DNA of 64,000 nt, from the NCBI RefSeq assembly GCF_001640805.2, contig NC_066856.1, positions 16,979,616-17,043,615 on the forward strand. Reading direction: 5' to 3'. Each line of letters starts with the position of its first letter. Within the stretch, counting starts at the first letter, position 1. The position numbers were made by a program, and so were the translations under genes. Positions 49,207 through 62,306 of the stretch are shown here, one piece after another. The notes under the pieces were generated by a model. It had not been told where the DNA came from. It made no database searches and was given only the letters and a program-made list of their open reading frames with translations. This stretch comes from Lates calcarifer. Its lineage: Eukaryota > Chordata > Actinopteri > Centropomidae.

Positions 49207-50942
49207 CTGAGGAAATCCTTGAGGAAACAGGAGCTTTATTACAGTATGTCAGCTTGGGAAAACATGCAAAAACAACATGATTGTGACGTGCGCGTGCTTT
49301 CACAGTCTAACGCTGTGTTGGTATTATTCAGCTGCAACAACTTGACGGCAGCTCTGTGTTTTCCCGGGGATGATTGACACCACGGGGAGTGTAATTGCAT
49401 GAGTCACCGAGACCTCCCTGGCCCTTTGAGTGAGCGGTTGGCTCGGCAAAATGCTTGGGTCATGACAGCCCATCTGGTGGCGTATCACAAGCAGTCAACA
49501 AGGCCCAACGAGACAAATGGCGCCACAACAGTAAACAGCCACCGCTGGTTGGGAGATAGACACTTGAGCCATATCTAAAATCACAAGCATATCCACTATA
49601 TGCCCCCAGAGGCATCAGTACCCATCAAACCAGACTGAACTTGCTGCATCCAAAGTGTTTGATTCTGTCAGAACGGATTGTACCACTTCTTGTACTATGT
49701 TTATGGAAATATAACACAAAAAAGACTTTAACAAAGAGAAGTTTAAGTAAAGTATTGCAATGTGCTGATGTGCATGAGCTGAGGGCAGGCTGGGTTTAAG
49801 TTTGCCCTCTGCTGGATGAAAGAGTTCATGATCTTCAGTGCAAGAGTCTCATGCCTCACTCAGCAAAGTGAGTTGCTGCATAATGAGGCGTCTGAAATGG
49901 TAAAACCAGTAAATTAATGATTTCTTGATGTTGAGACTTAAATGGTGTGGTTTGCAGTATGAAGAGTTTAGTGTTAAGGCTGTGAAGCATTTTCTTTTTT
50001 AAATGGAAGACTTTTTAGGAAGATTGCACAGACTGTAGCAGCAAAAAAAAATGATTAGAGCTGTTTATAGGCTGCAGTTTACTTCATAAAGTGACATTCT
50101 AGGATTGCTCTACTGTCTAATAGAGACACAGTGGGATTTCCTACCTCATCATGTAAGACAGCAGGACCTCAGTTACTCTAAATAACTATAATTTTAGCCA
50201 TTCCAATCTCACATTGCCTGTCCTTATACATGAAAGAGAATATGAAACTAAAGAATAAAGGTTCTTTTGTGTTTCATTTACTCTCACTGGAAATTCAGAT
50301 GAAAAAGAAAAAGGCACTCTCTGCCTCTACAGTCACACTGTTTATCCTTATATACTAAACCCACACAAGACTGCTCAGGGCAAACCTATGTGTTGAATGG
50401 CCTTGGTCAGATATCCAGAGAGATGTATACAAATAGCCATAAGCCTTCATCGGGTTGTTCTGTCTGTGTTCTTCGTGCTGCTGATATTTTTCACCAGTAC
50501 TGTTTTCCAAAATGTAAAATAAATGAAATATAAACTGAGCCCTCTACAACATCAATATTTATGGACTCACAAAAATGTATGTCCTTGCTTGTAAAAGTTG
50601 AACTGCACCAGGAGAATTATTGATCATGATAAGTAATAGCACAATTACTGCAGTGACTGGATTCTTCATTTTTATTAAGTTTTGAGGAATATACAAGGAT
50701 ATAGGAATATGAGACATAATGACTTGTTAAAAGTGACAGTTATGCAATGTGACAGAGTTTTAAGACCATTATTCACAGTCTTCCACCATGTGTCACTGTT
50801 TCAACACATCAACATGTCAGTCCGTAGGTTGTCTATGAGAATGAATACTGAATGTATTATTATTCCAGGACAGCGATCTACATTTTTTCAGCCATTTGGC
50901 CTTGGGTGATCTCTCTGTGTGCATCAGAAGCAGTTGTCATAC

Positions 50943-51320
50943 TTAAAGGTCCTATATGTAAGTCTTTGCCATTGCTACCTAGCCAATGTTGTCATAAACA
51001 GCTGTTTGCTTAGTAGTCTATAGGAAAACAACATTGTGATTTTAGCATCAAAATCAATTCCTTTATGCGTCAAGAGCTGTCTCCAGCAATGACAAGCATC
51101 ACCAATGTTTTGCCTCTAGTTCTGTCACTTCATTTCTTCTACTGAAGTTAGCATTCTAACCAGTTAGCCCAGGTCTGGCTGGCCCATCTTGTTACTTTCT
51201 GATAGCAACTCACTGCAGTTCCCAGACTGCCCTGAAGAAGTAGAGGTACTCAGAGGGCATATTCTAACCTCTTGCATTGCAAATGCAGCAATGGATGAAG
51301 CTTTTGGCAAGCAACCAGCA
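50943..51320 (-). mobile_element. MITE-like element, copy D (one end truncated)
   Basis: Begins with the cleanest terminus of the family (TTAAAGGTCCTATATGTAAG, then TTGCCATTGCTACCTAGCCA). It continues through the shared interior in the opposite orientation to copies A and C: GAGCTGTCTCCAGC, AACCAGTTAGCCCAGGTC, CCAGACTGCCCTGAAGAAG, TTCTAACCTCTTGCATTGC. The far terminus is missing after about 51,320. Confidence 0.6.
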
Positions 51321-52935
51321 CCAGAGAAAACTTTAAAATGTGATGTTTCATGTCTATTTCAGTGTCAATGGACCAATTATAAAAAGTATGCCCTGGATAA
51401 CTTGTGCTGCTGATGTGTTGATTTCTACCTTACCTTAATGTAGATTCAGTGTGTGGGTGGAATCTCCCTTTAACACTCAGTTTTGGCAGTCAAATCAATG
51501 CACTTCTGCCCAGTATCCCAGTGGGAACCATAACTGTGCTTGAAGTTATTAAACATAAGCTTACTGCGCCTCTCCAGACCACAATGAGTGAAGTGAAATG
51601 TGTGGGATGGCTCTGTGAGATCACTGACAGATGACTTTGTACATTTGTACTGTAGGGCCATTTAGCTGATCAAGGACATTTCCTCTGGAACAAAATGCCT
51701 CTTTTTGCAAGAGGATTTATTTTCAAGTTACCATTACGCAATCTGACTTGGTCCTTGGTGAAAAATCTATATACCCAGATTATCAGCCATGGCATTTGAA
51801 GATGAATCTGAGTTATTTAATATTCTTATTCTCTGATTTATTGTTATTGATCACAGGAAATTTGGCCTATAAATCATATGAGCATGTAAGCACTGACTCT
51901 TACAGGCTTCTCGTGTTGTTTTAGTCAAGGTAGAGGAGATGAAACTATTTGAGTTATTGCCAGTGCAGCTACTTCTCCACTTGGATTTGAAGTTATGGTT
52001 TGTCTCTGAGAACCTCAAATGTCTTCTTAAGGATCCACAAAGCTGAAAGAAAAAACCTTTCCACATAGACTCGTTATATGGAATCATTTTGGTGATGCCA
52101 TAATTCCTCCTCTTCTTCATTATAGTCCCATATAAGTGTGTTTCAGGGAATATCTAGGTCTTTGAAATCCTTTTTATATCCCCTCTCCTAAGCTAAGCCT
52201 TTCAGCAGTAAGCTCTTGAAGACCTTATGTTAGCTCCTGGCTACCCATGCGTGTCTCTGCACCCTGATGTGTACACTGAGCAACAAAGAAACCTTCGAGT
52301 GAAATCCTTTAATTAGAATCACTTCACTTAATTTCAGGTGAAAGCATATTGGATTTGTACATGTTTTGAATGCGATCACTTAATCTCCAGCATGCTTGCA
52401 GCGCCCTAATTTTAAGGGGTAGTGCACAGGGAGCAGACTTTTGTTTTTGTCCAGATTTGGTCTATTCTGTGCTATAACAATAAAATGGTTCTTATTTTAG
52501 GCCATAGGCTATTGGTTGCGATGTATACTTTTGTAGCCCTATAAGATTAGCTAGCTTGAAAATCTGATTTCATGTCACTATATGAGTTTAAAATGCCACT
52601 TTAATAGTGCAGAGACTTTCATTACCACATTTTAAAGTGAATTTAAACCCCTCAATATGTGCTGCAGGTAATCATTTGAACTGAGGCAGTCATTTAGCTA
52701 TATTTGGCCTGATTGCTTGGCACTCTGTTGGCTTGGCCGTGACTTTACATATTGTTTTCCGAGCTCTGTCCTTGTGTCTCTGCATTTCCAATCTGCAGCC
52801 TTTATTGAAATGTATAGCATGGCCCTGCCACAGCCCATTTTCATATAACTCGTGGAGGTGCTTTTATTGACTTATTGCAAAAAGCTGGAGTATAACCGAT
52901 CGCACAAGCCTCATCTGTCCCCGCGTCCCTGGCAG

Positions 52936-53312
52936 TTAAAAAGAGATGATTTGTCGTGTTAACTCCCATGGCGCTCTACATTGCCCTAAAACAAGATGCT
53001 GTTCCTCTTGACAATGAACATTCGCTGCCTGAACATAAACAACAGTTTTATTGTGCTCCAGTCCGTGAGCTTCCAAATCAATGCTTTGTAAATCATCCTT
53101 GGGAGGCATGCAAACACAGATCCATTCTGTGTAGCCAAAACATCTATGGACATACTGGCACATTAATACAGATGGATAAAGAGCACAGGGCCGATGCCAT
53201 GCACTGTCAGCCAATAATAATGAGTTGTTTTGTGGCGAAATGGCAGAGAATCAGAGACATGAAGGGATCAGTAAAGCCATCAACCATCTTTTCAACTCGA
53301 TTCAAACCTTGA
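52936..53312. promoter_or_regulatory. candidate conserved non-coding segment in the intron
   Basis: A complex, balanced-composition segment (GTTCCTCTTGACAATGAACA, AAACAACAGTTTTATTGTGC, GCCAATAATAATGAGTTGTT) with long open frames on both strands but no splice-bounded exon or recognisable protein. Open frames on both strands together are a common property of slowly evolving non-coding DNA. Regulatory function is inferred only. Confidence 0.22.
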
Positions 53313-55175
53313 GCCGTCATTAAAGTTTAACAAAAGCATAATACTTTCTGATATTTCACTACTGCTGAACCTCACCTTGCTGTCTGTTTGTATTCATTTT
53401 ACTTAATGGGCTTTTTGCCTCCAGAGACAGTACAATCTAAAATGAGCAGCAAGCTGTATACAACAGCAGAAAGTGGGACAGATATGCAGGTGCAATGCTG
53501 AAAACCAGCCTACTCAGCCATGTCCTTTAGGGTAACCTGGTTTGGTGTATAGATGAAGACCGGCAGTGCATACAAGTGTGCAGTCTGTTGCATGATATTC
53601 CTCAGGAAGCCAATTCCTCAGGGATAAACCTTATAGCATCATTAACTCTTCTCTTAATGATAAAGTTAATATATGTCTTAATGAGTGCACTGTGGCTCTA
53701 GCACTCTGGAGTTTAAAGTTATAGGCTACTCCGCAAGATTTTCATTATGCCAAACCTCATCTTTGATGCTATTTATGGCTGGCTTTTTTTCAGCATTAGT
53801 CATTTGGGGTATTTGGGGGCTGTAATTGCCTCTTTACGTAATGGTTTGCATTGCTAGTGGTGGAATTTGCACTGTATGTATATACTGGACTCGATGCAGA
53901 AGACAAAAGCTGGTTCATCCCAAGAAAAAGACAACATTAGATGTAGTACCATGTCAAAAAAACATTGATTAATTGACCAGTGTGTTCAGTGTTTTCTCTA
54001 AGAACAAGTTGATGCAATTCATCTTCTCAGCCCATGGTTGGTTACAGTGCATGACAATTGAGGAAATATGTTTTCCTGCAGAGAGGTAGATTAGAAGATT
54101 GATACAATTCTCATGTCTGTACAGTAAATATAACGCTACTGCCAGCTTTCAAATAGCTTACACAGACATTTGTGGTTGAAATGCGCTGCAGCCTATGAGC
54201 CAAATCTCACAGTTTCAGATTGTGTTCTCCAGCTGCAACTCTGAGTTTCACAATGGGAGGCAAAAAATTTAAAATTGGAGTAAACAGAAATTGCTGCACA
54301 AATGTTTTCATAAAGCGTACCATGCTTTTGTACCACTGTTTGATGACTGACCTTAATGTCAGTGTCAAGGAAACTTGTTCCATTCGTGTCCAGATGTGTT
54401 TTCTTTATTGTGTAACATATGTTTGCTTTTTTCTCCCCTTAATCGAGTTCCAGTTTCATGTAATATCTCTGCGGAAAGTGTCCACACTTATCGCACACAC
54501 ATAGATCCAGTTTTACTCTGCTATTTACCAGACTTTTTTTTTTCAATTTTTCAGGTATGTACACACAGACAGAATGTGAAATGTGACACTAATTTGCATG
54601 CTGACAACGATTTCTAGTGAGATTACACCCCAGCTGATTGATGGCCATGCTGTTGCCCCAGAAACCACCTTGGGCAATGTGATATGACTCTCCCGTTATC
54701 AGACACTAAAGCATATTCCTGTAGTTAATCTTCCCAAATGGGCGTTCACGAAAGACATCCAGCATCCGTGGGCCTTGACTGGTAATGAAAGACAGCCTTT
54801 TCCAGTAGCACATCCGAATGCAGCTCATTTAAAAGCAGCAAAAATTACAAAGAGGATGACAGGAAGGAAGCTTTGCTGGCGTGTTTCATTATTCATTGAT
54901 GTAGTGTAGAAACTTCTGTGTAAGCTCAGAGTACTGTATGGCTATATGATAGGAAATTAGAGTTGTTTTGTTTATGTGAATTAATTCTGCTGATAAATTG
55001 TAATGTCAGGCGGTAGTGCTGCAGATACTGTATAATGAGAGGCATGAGAGGACAGAATGCTTAATGGCTACAGACGTGCAGATGTTGTTTTGATGATGAT
55101 TTAATTCCATAACAGCTCCTCAAGGAGGTTTCTGGATACACAACAAAGTTACATGTGAATGAAAAAAAATGTAGC

Positions 55176-55457
55176 ACTACATGGCCAAAAGTATATGGAC
55201 ACCCTGTCCCCTTTTGAGCAACAGTTTTTATGTGAGAGTGCACTGATACACAAAGCCTCATTATATTGTGGAAGAACTTGTCTGGCCCGTACAGAGTCCA
55301 GACCTCAACCCCATCCATCCACCACACTTGGGAACTGAAGCCCCAACTGCGAGCCAGGCCTTACTGCCTGACCTCACTGAAGTTCTCAGGAGCAAATCCC
55401 TGCAGCCATGCCCCAAAATTGTGTAGAAAGTTCACATACTTTTAGCCATGTGGTGTA
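55176..55457 (+). mobile_element. Tc1-like DNA transposon remnant, internally deleted
   Basis: The left terminus ACTACATGGCCAAAAGTATA is matched at 55,431-55,457 by an inverted terminus (TTCACATACTTTTAGCCATG then TGGTGTA). In between, CAGAGTCCAGACCTCAACCC translates to QSPDLNP, the signature following the second catalytic aspartate region of Tc1 transposases. A degenerate KPQLRARP-like stretch follows. Total about 280 bp, so only a scrap of the transposase remains. Confidence 0.75.
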
Positions 55458-57966
55458 AAGACAAAATACATTTTCCACATGGATTTAAGTGAGATTGTCC
55501 AGCTTCAAAAACCAAGGTATACTGTTTAATTTAATCAGAAAACACAAACTCAGAGGTGCTGTGAAACTGTGGGCTGTATCTCCGTGATGGATAAACAACC
55601 AGGCACGTGCAGGGCACAGCCAACTCCACAGTGCCATCAGTCAACCTTAATGGTTGTTAGCATTACTGAGTGCCCTGGTCTAATCGTTTTACAGTCTGTT
55701 GACAGTAGAGTGGGACATACATGTAAATGTTGATGAAGTTTAGATTCAGAGAAGGCCAACAGAGAAGGTACTATCTGTCAAGTGTTTTTTTTCCCCCACA
55801 TTCCTACTCGCTGTGTGTAATATACGTACAGTAAAATACTGCAAAAGAACCACTGAGAAAACATTGACTCGAGTCATTTGCAGATACTGTTTAACGACGC
55901 TGCAATCGACTGCTTGCTGAACCCCTCAGAGCTTAGCAACCACTAACTTGGCATGACAGGTCTGTCAAGCTTCTCCACGTGTTGAAGCAGTGTGCATGCT
56001 GGCTGTCGTAAGCACGGTGCTCAGCATTTAAAGAGTTTGGAGGAGTGTTTTTTTTTAGCCTTCTGAAAACCAAAAACATGAGCGAGGAAGTGTATGGAAT
56101 GAATTCAGCACTGTGTTAGTCATGTGTCTAACATGAACATTTTTTGTCCACCAGCATCTGAAATAAAGATGTGAGGCTTTTGAGCGGTAAAGCGGTCCCT
56201 ATAATCAGTATAACGCCACGTGTGTCATGCTGGAATGGGAATGCAGAAACAGTAAACTAAACTAACCATTTGATTTTGGATGTCCATATGTGTCAAAACA
56301 AACTACTGCTGCTTCTGCTAGCATTGCAAAGTGCTTCATAGTCAAAAAATAAGTTCTTCTGTGGAACTTGAGTCACTGATGTATTATCAACCATAGATAG
56401 AGTAAACCATGGATGAAATCATGTATTGTTACTTTTAGTGACCCTCTGAAATGAAAATTCAGTTAAATCATTTTTAAGTATTTCCCTGTGAGGAAGTAAG
56501 CATAACTGTGCTTCCAGCCCCCTTTTAAACTTTTTATATGTTAAACAAAATAAGAGCACAGTATTTTTACATATTTTAAAAGGTGTCTGGAGGGGAACTT
56601 AAACGACAACTTCCATTAAAAGTTAAAATAAAAATTTGTTTGTAATAACTTATGCATGCTGTCATTGATTTTCTTTTCCATGTTCACATCTTTTGAACTG
56701 CTGAAATGTTGAGTTGTGAGGCTGAAGCCAGATGATGTGCAGTGTGAACATCGGCATCATCCTGTCCCTGAGCAGAGCAGTAGCAGGTTAAAGTGATGAA
56801 TCTGATCCAAGTTCCTGACAAAAGCCTGCTGTTCAAGGCAACTGTTCCATTAATATTCAGATGTGCTTACCGACTCTATCATGGGGTGGAGGGAAGCAAA
56901 AGTCCCCTTAAGTTGGAAAATAATTACAGTAACTTTTCCACCTCGTGCTGCCAAGTGCTACTGAGAATGGGCTGACTGGGAGGTACTAATACAGTTTACA
57001 ATTTACTGTATGTCATGTTTTATTAGGGTGTGTTAAAGTCAGTGCATTCACAGAAATTGGACTTTAAAGGATCAGAGTGGTTTTCACCTACAGCACAGTT
57101 TCTGCATAAAAACTCAAATAAAAGAGCAGAAACTGCTTTTCTACAGATGAACTACTAAAAAAACACAGCATACTAGCATTTTTCAAACCAAACAGCACAT
57201 TACTGCATGATCTTCCTGGCTCTGCATGTGGCAGTGACGCTGCTAATAGATCTCCTGCATCGAGGCTGGAAGATTAATGTGCGCTTTACATGCCTGTGCG
57301 CCATTTTTTTTTCTCCTCCTGAATTCATTAGACATGGTAACGATCTGTCGCCCTGACAGTCCGGGGCGGAGAAGGTCAGCACAGACCTCTTATCTAGATT
57401 ATGGAGCTCCCCACCAGCAGAGAGCTGCACCCAGCATTTTTTTAGATGTTTGAGATGCAAAGCAGCTGATGGTGTGTGTACTGGAATAGTTTCTTCCTGC
57501 TGCTCGGTAATGGTTTTTAAATACAGCTATCTTTGGTTTGCTTAACATTTATCACCTGTAGGCGAAACCTTGAGCCATTCAAAAGCACCTTGACCCACAT
57601 GATTAATCTGCTGCTGTAGAAGCCATGAGAGAACCTTTTCTTACTATTTTCTTGAAATGATACAGTCCTGTTGTATCAGGAGAGGATTTAGGGGTAGTTT
57701 TCTAGATTCAGTTTAGTTCGACATTGACATTGTTTACAGTAATTTTATCTGGCTTTCAGACAAGTCCAGTATCTCTCAGGCTGTCATTAAAACAGCAAGA
57801 CACACTGGTGACAGCCGCGTAGAGGATATCACGGTATCAAGTAATTAAGTTGATAATGAAACCATCGATTTGTCCTACGAAGGTCTCGCTTGAGTTTATT
57901 GTGCTGGATGACTGCCGTCACCAGAATGAAGCTTGTTCTCTGGACTCACTCCACTGGGGATCCGGG

Positions 57967-58015
57967 CCAATCAATTCTGGATTTGGGCAAGGTTTAATCA
58001 CTTCTGTATAAAAGG
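57967..58015 (+). promoter_or_regulatory. candidate CCAAT/TATA promoter-like pair
   Basis: CCAAT at 57,967-57,971 and TATAAAAGG at 58,007-58,015 are spaced as in a core promoter. The following 200 bases show no convincing open frame with a donor before a Tc1 remnant begins at 58,309. It could drive a non-coding or third alternative transcript, or be chance. Confidence 0.2.
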
Positions 58016-58308
58016 CTTTCCGGCTCGTCAAAGTTTTGGAGTCTTGCGTCTTCTTGAGAATACTTGAACTGCTTATTGGTATATGCATTACCATACCTCT
58101 TAATGGCCACTACGGAGCAGATAATTTAACTAAATAGATTAATTGATGTGTACAGGCTCAGTTAATATGTGTCTTCAGTAGAACAGTTGATCTGTGCTCC
58201 ACTAAACCATTTAATTTAGCTTGTTTTGTAGTTGTTAGCTTCTAGTCACTGTTTGCTGTAGTCGTGCAATGACACGTAATTGTCATATATCATATTGGTT
58301 TCAATATA

Positions 58309-58771
58309 TACAGTACTGTGCAAAGGTTTGAGACAGTAGTTGAAGTCATCACAATAATGCAATGAATAGTTTTTATTTATCAGTTATCCTCATACAAAGT
58401 GCCATAAATAGATAAAAACCTAAATCAAATCGATATTTGCTGTGACCGCCCCACAGCTTTTAAACAGCACCACTTTCCTGAGTGCACCTGCTCACAGTTT
58501 TCCAAAGTACTTGGCAGATAGGTTGTTCCAAGCATTTTGGAGAAGTTGCCACAGTTGCTCTGTGGATTTAGGCCATCTCAGTGTCCTCTGTCTCTTCATG
58601 TAATCCCAGACTGACTCTTGTCGCTGAAAAGATAGTTCTTTATAACTCTGGCTGTGTTTAGACTTGTTGTCATGCTACAGAATGAATCTGGGGCCAATCA
58701 GATGACTTCCTGACTGCATCACTGATACAAATCTAAACATCCTGAGTGCCCAAAACTTTTTGCACTTGTAC
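58309..58771 (-). mobile_element. Tc1/mariner-like element, internally deleted, dead transposase
   Basis: Terminal inverted repeats: TACAGTACTGTGCAAAGGTT at the left, and GCCCAAAACTTTTTGCACTT then GTACA at the right. The minus strand reads SVWDYMKRQRTLRWPKSTEQ, then LWQLLQNAWNNLSAKYFGKLC-type sequence, the C-terminal part of a Tc1-type transposase. At about 460 bp against about 1.3-1.6 kb for an autonomous element, most of the DDE domain is missing. Confidence 0.78.
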
Positions 58772-60392
58772 ATGGTCAGTTATGAGTTAATATATTCACA
58801 TCTGTTTTATGTTTTTGTCTTGTCTGCTTACCTGTGTTGTGATGTTGCATTCAGCTCAAATAACTTAATCTCTGTTATTCAATGTGTATTATTTATGATA
58901 CAAAGAAGGGTAATGCAGTTAACCAGTAATGTTAATGTTATCCCTTTACTATCCCTTGTAAATGTGTTCATGCAAGCTCAGATTAGAGGTAGTTTAAGAT
59001 GCATGACTTTGTCCAGTGAACTGTTGTGTTCATACTCAACTTAAATTTAGTTGAAGTTAAAGTTTGATATTTGGGTAAGAGTTTGTGCTCCTTCACAGTG
59101 CAATAACCTGCAAAACCCTTTTGCCTTTTTTGTTAACTGTAACTGTGATCTAACTACTTAGAATTAAGTGTTTGCCATAACTATGAACTTTCCCTTACTT
59201 GACCCATACTGTAGTTGCTGTATATAGATATTGTAGAAAGAGCCAGTAGCCAGTATTGACACTTGTATGAAAAAATAATTACGTCAATATTTTTTGTGTC
59301 TTTTAGTATATTTTATGTATTTTTGTCAAGTGGTTATATTTAATGATTTAGAAAATTGGAAGATTTTCCATTTTGAATTCACTGTCTATGTAACGCAGCA
59401 GTTTACTTCCACCAGCCGTTTACTGTGGCTCCTCATATTGGAGTTGGACAGCAGCTGTCCACACTACAGCAGATTTCCTCTTCCCAGCAGAGCTTCCATG
59501 CAGCTGGGTAGCTTTGGTTGCTTTCTGGTCTGTGACAGTTTTTTTTTTTCTGTAGAGCACTTACCCATCCCAGTTTTAACATCAGGCTGCTGCTGCCTGC
59601 TTCTGCGTGGCCAACACTGCTGTTACAGATGTCCTTGGCCACCACACCTGTGCATGATGGATTCCAACTTGGCCAATGTGTCTAGTAGGGGTATAAACAA
59701 CATGTGAATTCAATATTTCACGCGTAGTAGAGGCCAGCTCGTGTAGGTGAGGGGAGTTTACGTGACATGTTTGATACATAAACCCTGATTAAATGTGGTG
59801 CTATCAGCAGAGCATAAAGTTGTTGCAGAGCAGGAGTTGTTAGCCAAGAGTTGAAATGATGTGTTATGATGGTTATCATTTAAGCATGCCTTTGACAGAA
59901 GAGGTCGTTACGAAGAAAATCAGTAGAAAAAATGCCGACACACTAATGAAGCAGCACAGCCAGCTACCTGTCTTTGCAACTGCTGCGTTCCCCCTCTGTC
60001 AGCAGTCCAGCTGGAGTCAAAGGAAGCCCGATGCCCCCATTAGGGTGTTTTGACAGCCTTATCCAGCATAATTAATACCAGGCACTTTCAAATGAGATTT
60101 ATGTGAGACATGCTGTTTGCGCTTCCCACTAGGGGAATCTGCGCTCAGTGAACTGCTGCTGTAAGTTTAGGACACTCAGATGCCTGGCTACATCATCAGT
60201 GTACAGCTTTTTATTCAGTACAATAAATAGTGCGAGTCCAAATTCAGAAGATACACTTTCAGAGTGATATTGATTTATGAAGCCTGAGAGAGAGAACCGA
60301 GGCAGCCTTCATCTTGAAAGCTGGTGGTCTTTTAGCTTAAAAAACACATTTAAACCATACAGCATACTCAAAGGTCAAAATATTAGAGACTA

Positions 60393-60735
60393 GGGCTGCA
60401 ACTAACAGTCAGTTCTACTATCACGTAATCTGCAGATCTTTACTGTCTAAATTGAAATTCCCTCAGGAACACCTTGAGAGAATTCCTTCAAATCTGGCAC
60501 AAAGGTCTACTTGGACTCCAGGATGAACTGATTAGAATTTGGTGGTCAAGATCACTGTGGCCCCACTAAAACATCTTTTTTGCCATAACTCAAGAATTCA
60601 TACTCTGATTGTGACAAAATTTTACACAAATGACTAATAGGATAAAACGATGAAGTGAGGTCAAAGGTCAACATCACTGTGATTGCATAATGTTCTGCAA
60701 AAAACACTTTTCTGGCCATTATTCAGCACCATAAG
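60393..60735 (+). repeat. teleost dispersed repeat (TTTGGTGGTCAAGATCACTG family)
   Basis: AGGGCTGCAACTAACAGTCA at the left, then TTCCTTCAAATCTGGCACAA, GGTCTACTTGGACTCCAGGA, CATAACTCAAGAATTCATAC, GACAAAATTTTACACAAATG, GTGAGGTCAAAGGTCAACAT, AACACTTTTCTGGCCATTAT. The order is that of a very common fish interspersed repeat, recalled from memory. The left piece may belong to the family at 6,181. Confidence 0.55.
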
Positions 60736-62059
60736 TCAGTTCATAGTTCCTGCCCTTGATTATATAGTGGTCGCATACACAGTCGGGCAGTAATTAATTG
60801 TCTCAAAGCATAAACATCAATGTAATTACTTTCCTTCTATCTACATCTCTTTGTGATTTGTTATTGATGTCAGTGAAGGAAATCAATAAAGTATAATGAC
60901 TTACCTGGAGACCTACTGAACCTTGTACATTGTTAAATTAAAATAAAAATTAAATTCTTTAGTTCTATTAGATGGTGCCAGGTCAGCTGGAGAGCAATAT
61001 CTTTTTCCGTCTATTTTTACATTTTTACAGTATGAGTCAGATGAGGAGTATCTACTCTCCTCCAAATGAAGACCGGACACTGTAGATTATAGAATATAGA
61101 TTTTAGATGTCTTTTCTTTCAATATACGCTTTTAAGCTGTAACTATACAAAACATTAAAGCCTGCTGGGCTTCACATGGAGCTCTCAGAACAACCCAAAA
61201 CATCAACAACACAGTCCAGGTTAATTAAAGGAAATATATTATCCCAAAGGTTTTTAACTTACACTCTTTTCCCTTCTTTAATTTGTGGCCAATCTTCTAG
61301 ATCATCTCCTCCGATTTATCTTGTGACCCTTTCAGAAGCCTCAATCCCCAGGTCGGGAACCAGTCAAGCCTGTGTAGGCACAGCAAGTTGGAAATTGGAA
61401 AAGTTTGTTCTGGTTTGTAGACTGTCTATACAACGGTTGATGTTTCTGTGCCATAAATCTATGTGTTGCAGGCCTTTAGTCATGAGTGCAGCTGAGAATG
61501 AAAAGTTTCGGGGCTTTAGATGAAGGACACCAAGTTTCTAAAGGTCCAGACATTTAGGTACAAGCCCTCCAGAAGCTCACACAGGCTCCTGATTGATAAT
61601 TCCATTTAATAATCATGACCTTTAAGGTTCAGTATTTATTACACATAAGAGCCCGTAATTAATAAGAAAACTATATGTGGTCAGATTTTTAGGAAGGTGA
61701 AGTTTTTTCATAATCACGACCTTCACGGGTGTAAATGTGCAGCTGATTACAGCTGATCTGGCGTCAGTTTTTCTGCAGGTTACTGTACAGGTCTATTGTA
61801 ATGCCATCATTATTTTACGCGCTGCCCATCACATTTTAGATGCTTCCTTGCAGCAGCTTAGAAAACACGCACCGACCGTCAATTCCCCAGTGGCGAATGT
61901 GGAAGAAGGATTTTTCTGTTTCTCTGAAATTAACGGGAAAAAAGCATCTTCTACGCACCTTCCAACCAGAAAAAAGCGATGATCTATAGTGGTTCATAAA
62001 CCACTCAAACTTCTCTCCTTCTAAGCTGTAATTATTTTTCCCTGTGTGATTTGCTGTTT

Positions 62060-62306
62060 TGTGTGCAAGAAAGGAAGGAGAGCTCTGCCGATACACATTT
62101 TCAGTGTACAGTGCGCCGAGGGGAGCCCACGTTGTTTTCCTTTTTTTAATCAATCCGTTCGGTTGTAAGCCCACCCACTTATGAACTGGCTCTCTACCTA
62201 AGGGGTCTGACTGGGAACTGGCGGGGACGCGGAGCTGACAGAAGCTGCCCAAAAGTCTACAAATTCATCTTCTCGGAAGCACATCTGCGTCGCGAGGGGA
62301 GGCAAA
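62060..62306 (+). promoter_or_regulatory. CpG-enriched promoter and 5' leader region 2 (MKEK transcript)
   Basis: CpG dinucleotides cluster just before the MKEK exon (GTGCGCCGAGGGG at about 62,110, GGCGGGGACGCGG at about 62,220, GCGTCGCGAGGGG at about 62,287) and continue into the intron to about 62,600. No TATA box at a suitable distance and no splice acceptor immediately upstream of the ATG were seen, so leader and start codon probably share one exon. The exact transcription start is not determinable. Confidence 0.55.

Larger units (their letters stand above)
43643..62059 (+). other. dpp6: dpp6 intron between the two alternative first exons
   Basis: Begins at the GTAAGG donor of the MNQTA exon. 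For MNQTA transcripts the whole interval, including the MKEK exon, would be removed as intron. Contents: AG and GT microsatellites, the roughly 30-bp tandem array, MITE copy D, two Tc1-like remnants and the repeat at 60,393. No splice-bounded coding exon was recognised. Confidence 0.65.

Noticed and set aside
59294..59707. 137-codon plus-strand frame
   Set aside because: Translation is low-complexity in places (FFFSVEHLP, CCCLLLRG), with no recognisable domain and no exon signals. Likely chance.
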